DNA of 64,000 bases from Paraspadella gotoi (lineage: Eukaryota; Chaetognatha). Position 1 is the first letter of the stretch. Every line of letters starts with the position of its first letter. The stretch lies in the NCBI GenBank assembly GCA_051294375.1, contig CM119266.1, positions 17,168,087-17,232,086 on the forward strand. The letters run 5' to 3'. Of this stretch, positions 61,856-64,000 are shown piece after piece. The notes beneath the pieces were generated by a model that was given only the letters and a program-made list of their open reading frames with translations, had not been told where the DNA came from and searched no databases. Position numbers and translations under genes: made by a program.

Positions 61856-63712
61856 TATTTTTAGCTCAAACTCAAACTTTCAAGGTGATTAAAGGAAAAA
61901 TATTCAATAATTAATCGACAATTAAACCAAAACAATTTTTTAAACCTACAATTAATTCAACAGACGACTCATTAACTCACAAATGCCCACATCAACTCTT
62001 TATTGTCAATAGGATATATCCTTTACCAATATTTTTGTTTTCTCCTACTCTTCTTCCTTCCCAGTTCAACTCTTTCTCTTTCACTTTTGTTAGATTATTT
62101 TCCTTTTTTTTTCCGATAGCAATCAATCTTTTTTTCTTTTTTTTTGATCGCATCCGATGCAAACACTTGAGTGCAAATAATCACTGGCGTTCGCCTCCGA
62201 TGCAATCGCTCCTCTGGTAGCAAATTAGTTAACTGTGCGCATGGATTTCGGTTCCGTTATTTTGGGGGGCATAGAGTCATATCGAGTGCTCGCAGACCAA
62301 CTTTTGTATCGGTCTGTCTGTCAGTCGGTCTGTCTTTTCATCAGTCTGTCCCTTTCGGGTAATCCTGCATCTTTTTAGTTATTACTTTGCAGTTGGTAAA
62401 GAAGTTAGGTACGATGAGACGATTAATGTTCGCAGGTTTCATACTTTAGTAGTCACGTGATCATCTGAAAGGCGTTCTTATAAAGTTACATTTTTAAAAT
62501 AAAATAATTAATATAAATATTTTTTACATTTTGTACCTTTTTTAAATAGTATAAATGATATGTACATAAACATATATTATATTATATATTATATATAACA
62601 TATATACCTAAAAATAATGAAATGAAAATAAATAAATAAATAGGTACATTAAAATAAAATAAAATACAAAATGAAGATTAATGAAAATTAAAAACAATAA
62701 AAACAAAAATAAAAAGAAATGAAAATACTAGAAATAAGAATTGAAATACTATTTTAAAATTTAAAAATAAAAATAATTTTTACATGCTTTCAGCCAAACT
62801 GTGCTCTCAGATTTTGATTTAGATAACGGATAATATGAAGTGAAGAAATGATTTATTTTATCGAGTTTTTTAATTTTATTAGAATTTGAAATAAGAATCG
62901 ATTCTTGACTCGAGGGAAAACTTGGTCTAGCCTTTCTTTCCATTGGGAGGAAAGGAAAGGAATTGAAAGCAAAAGGGAGGAATGGGAAGAATAAAAAAGA
63001 AAGAAATGGGAAGGAAGGAAAAAAGAGGAATTGAAAAAGGAAAGGAAAGGGAAAATTAAAATTAAAAGGATTAGGAAGGGAGGAAGGAAAAGGAAAGGGA
63101 GGAAAGGAATATTAAAAAGGAAAGGAATGGGAAGGGAGGAAAAAAGAGGAATTGAAAAATGAGAGGAGAGGAAAAATTAAAATTGAAAGGATTATGAAGG
63201 GAGAAAGGAAAAGGAAAAGGAGGAAAGGAATATTAAAAAGGAAAGGAATGGGAAGGCAAAAAGAAGGGAAAAGGAAAATAAATGGAAAGAGACTAGACCG
63301 AAGCGAACATCTTGATGAAAACTAATGAAAGAATTTTTCGTGAAAGGAGCGGAAAAAAGCGGACAAAGAAGCGATCGCGACACCGAAATTGGAAATACCG
63401 AGCGGCGCGGACAAAATTGAATTCAATTTTCCAAATTCATTGAAAAAAAAATTTTCTCTTCTTTCCCGAAAGAAAATTTCAAAATTTAAAAAATATTTCA
63501 TTTTCCCAAGATATTTTTTTTTATTTGAATGATAAAACACAGCTGAGACTCAATAACCCGTCTAGTTAGTTGTTTATATTAATGTATTCGATGCTTAAAT
63601 AAAATATTGACGACAAAACAGAAAATTTTCGACGAGACGAAAGACGCGACGGATTTTTGGACGCGGTAGAGAGAGAGAGGAGAGAGATGAGAGAGAGAGA
63701 GAGAGAGAGAGA

Positions 63713-63768
<56 letters not shown>

Positions 63769-64000
63769 GGCGCGGAGAGGAAAGAGAGAAAAGTAATTGC
63801 GAGGAGTGATAGGAAAGAGTGATGGGGCAGAGTGACAGTGATTAGTGATAAGGAAGAGTAATAGAGCGAAGTGAAAGAGAGCAGTGATGAAGAATGATTA
63901 TGAATTTATGATGAGCCAAGACGGAGAGTGATCGGTTTTTCAAGATGACCTGCGTGAATCCAGCGTGAATCCATAATAATAATAATAACAATAATAATAA

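Overview
The window is animal (metazoan) genomic DNA from a draft long-read assembly. It is AT-rich and crowded with (GA)n/(CT)n and GTC/GAC microsatellites. The genes have several exons with GT-AG introns, signal peptides or signal anchors, and AATAAA sites, and nothing looks bacterial. Two gene types, a protein with SRCR domains and a GT29 sialyltransferase of the ST6GALNAC3/5/6 type, suggest an invertebrate deuterostome (a tunicate or echinoderm is plausible). That assignment is an inference with modest confidence.

Left part (1-37344). One locus of roughly 14 kb is present three times. Block A (1-9816) is a clean, partial version. Block B (9817-23227) is an indel-rich version that also carries sequence upstream of A. 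Block C (23515-36925) appears to be an identical repeat of B at a constant offset of 13698. The locus carries, all on the plus strand: (1) an apparently intronless secreted protein with two SRCR domains and a long C-terminal region, whose last 211 residues are intact only at 3-641; (2) a possible signal-peptide exon with a GTC-encoded valine run (3564-3653); (3) a five-exon gene for a secreted protein of about 220 residues with an F5/8 type C-like (discoidin-like) fold (5629-7586).

Middle (37370-43849). I found no convincing gene. It holds a 408-bp foldback element with long inverted arms (38858-39265), a 13-bp minisatellite (about 40283-40665), a 12-bp minisatellite (42192-42567), GAC, ATC and TCTTC microsatellites, and copies of a short dispersed repeat.

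Right part (43850-64000). A non-coding block at 43850-51140 recurs with many small indels at 56780-64000, and one section appears a third time at 55786-56779. It contains a TIR-bounded element with a hammerhead-ribozyme-like core, a related shorter element, purine-rich arrays and many (GA)n tracts. Between the two copies (51330-55760) lie a small inverted-repeat element family and a five-exon sialyltransferase gene (53170-55661) whose exons are broken by single-base indels.

The duplications look mostly like assembly redundancy: junctions fall in N gaps or GA tracts, and differences are mainly indels spread over exons and introns alike. The most interesting biology is a pair of degenerate tandem arrays in the sialyltransferase gene whose units carry copies of the adjoining 3' and 5' splice sites. 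A similar acceptor-bearing array sits in the discoidin-like gene.
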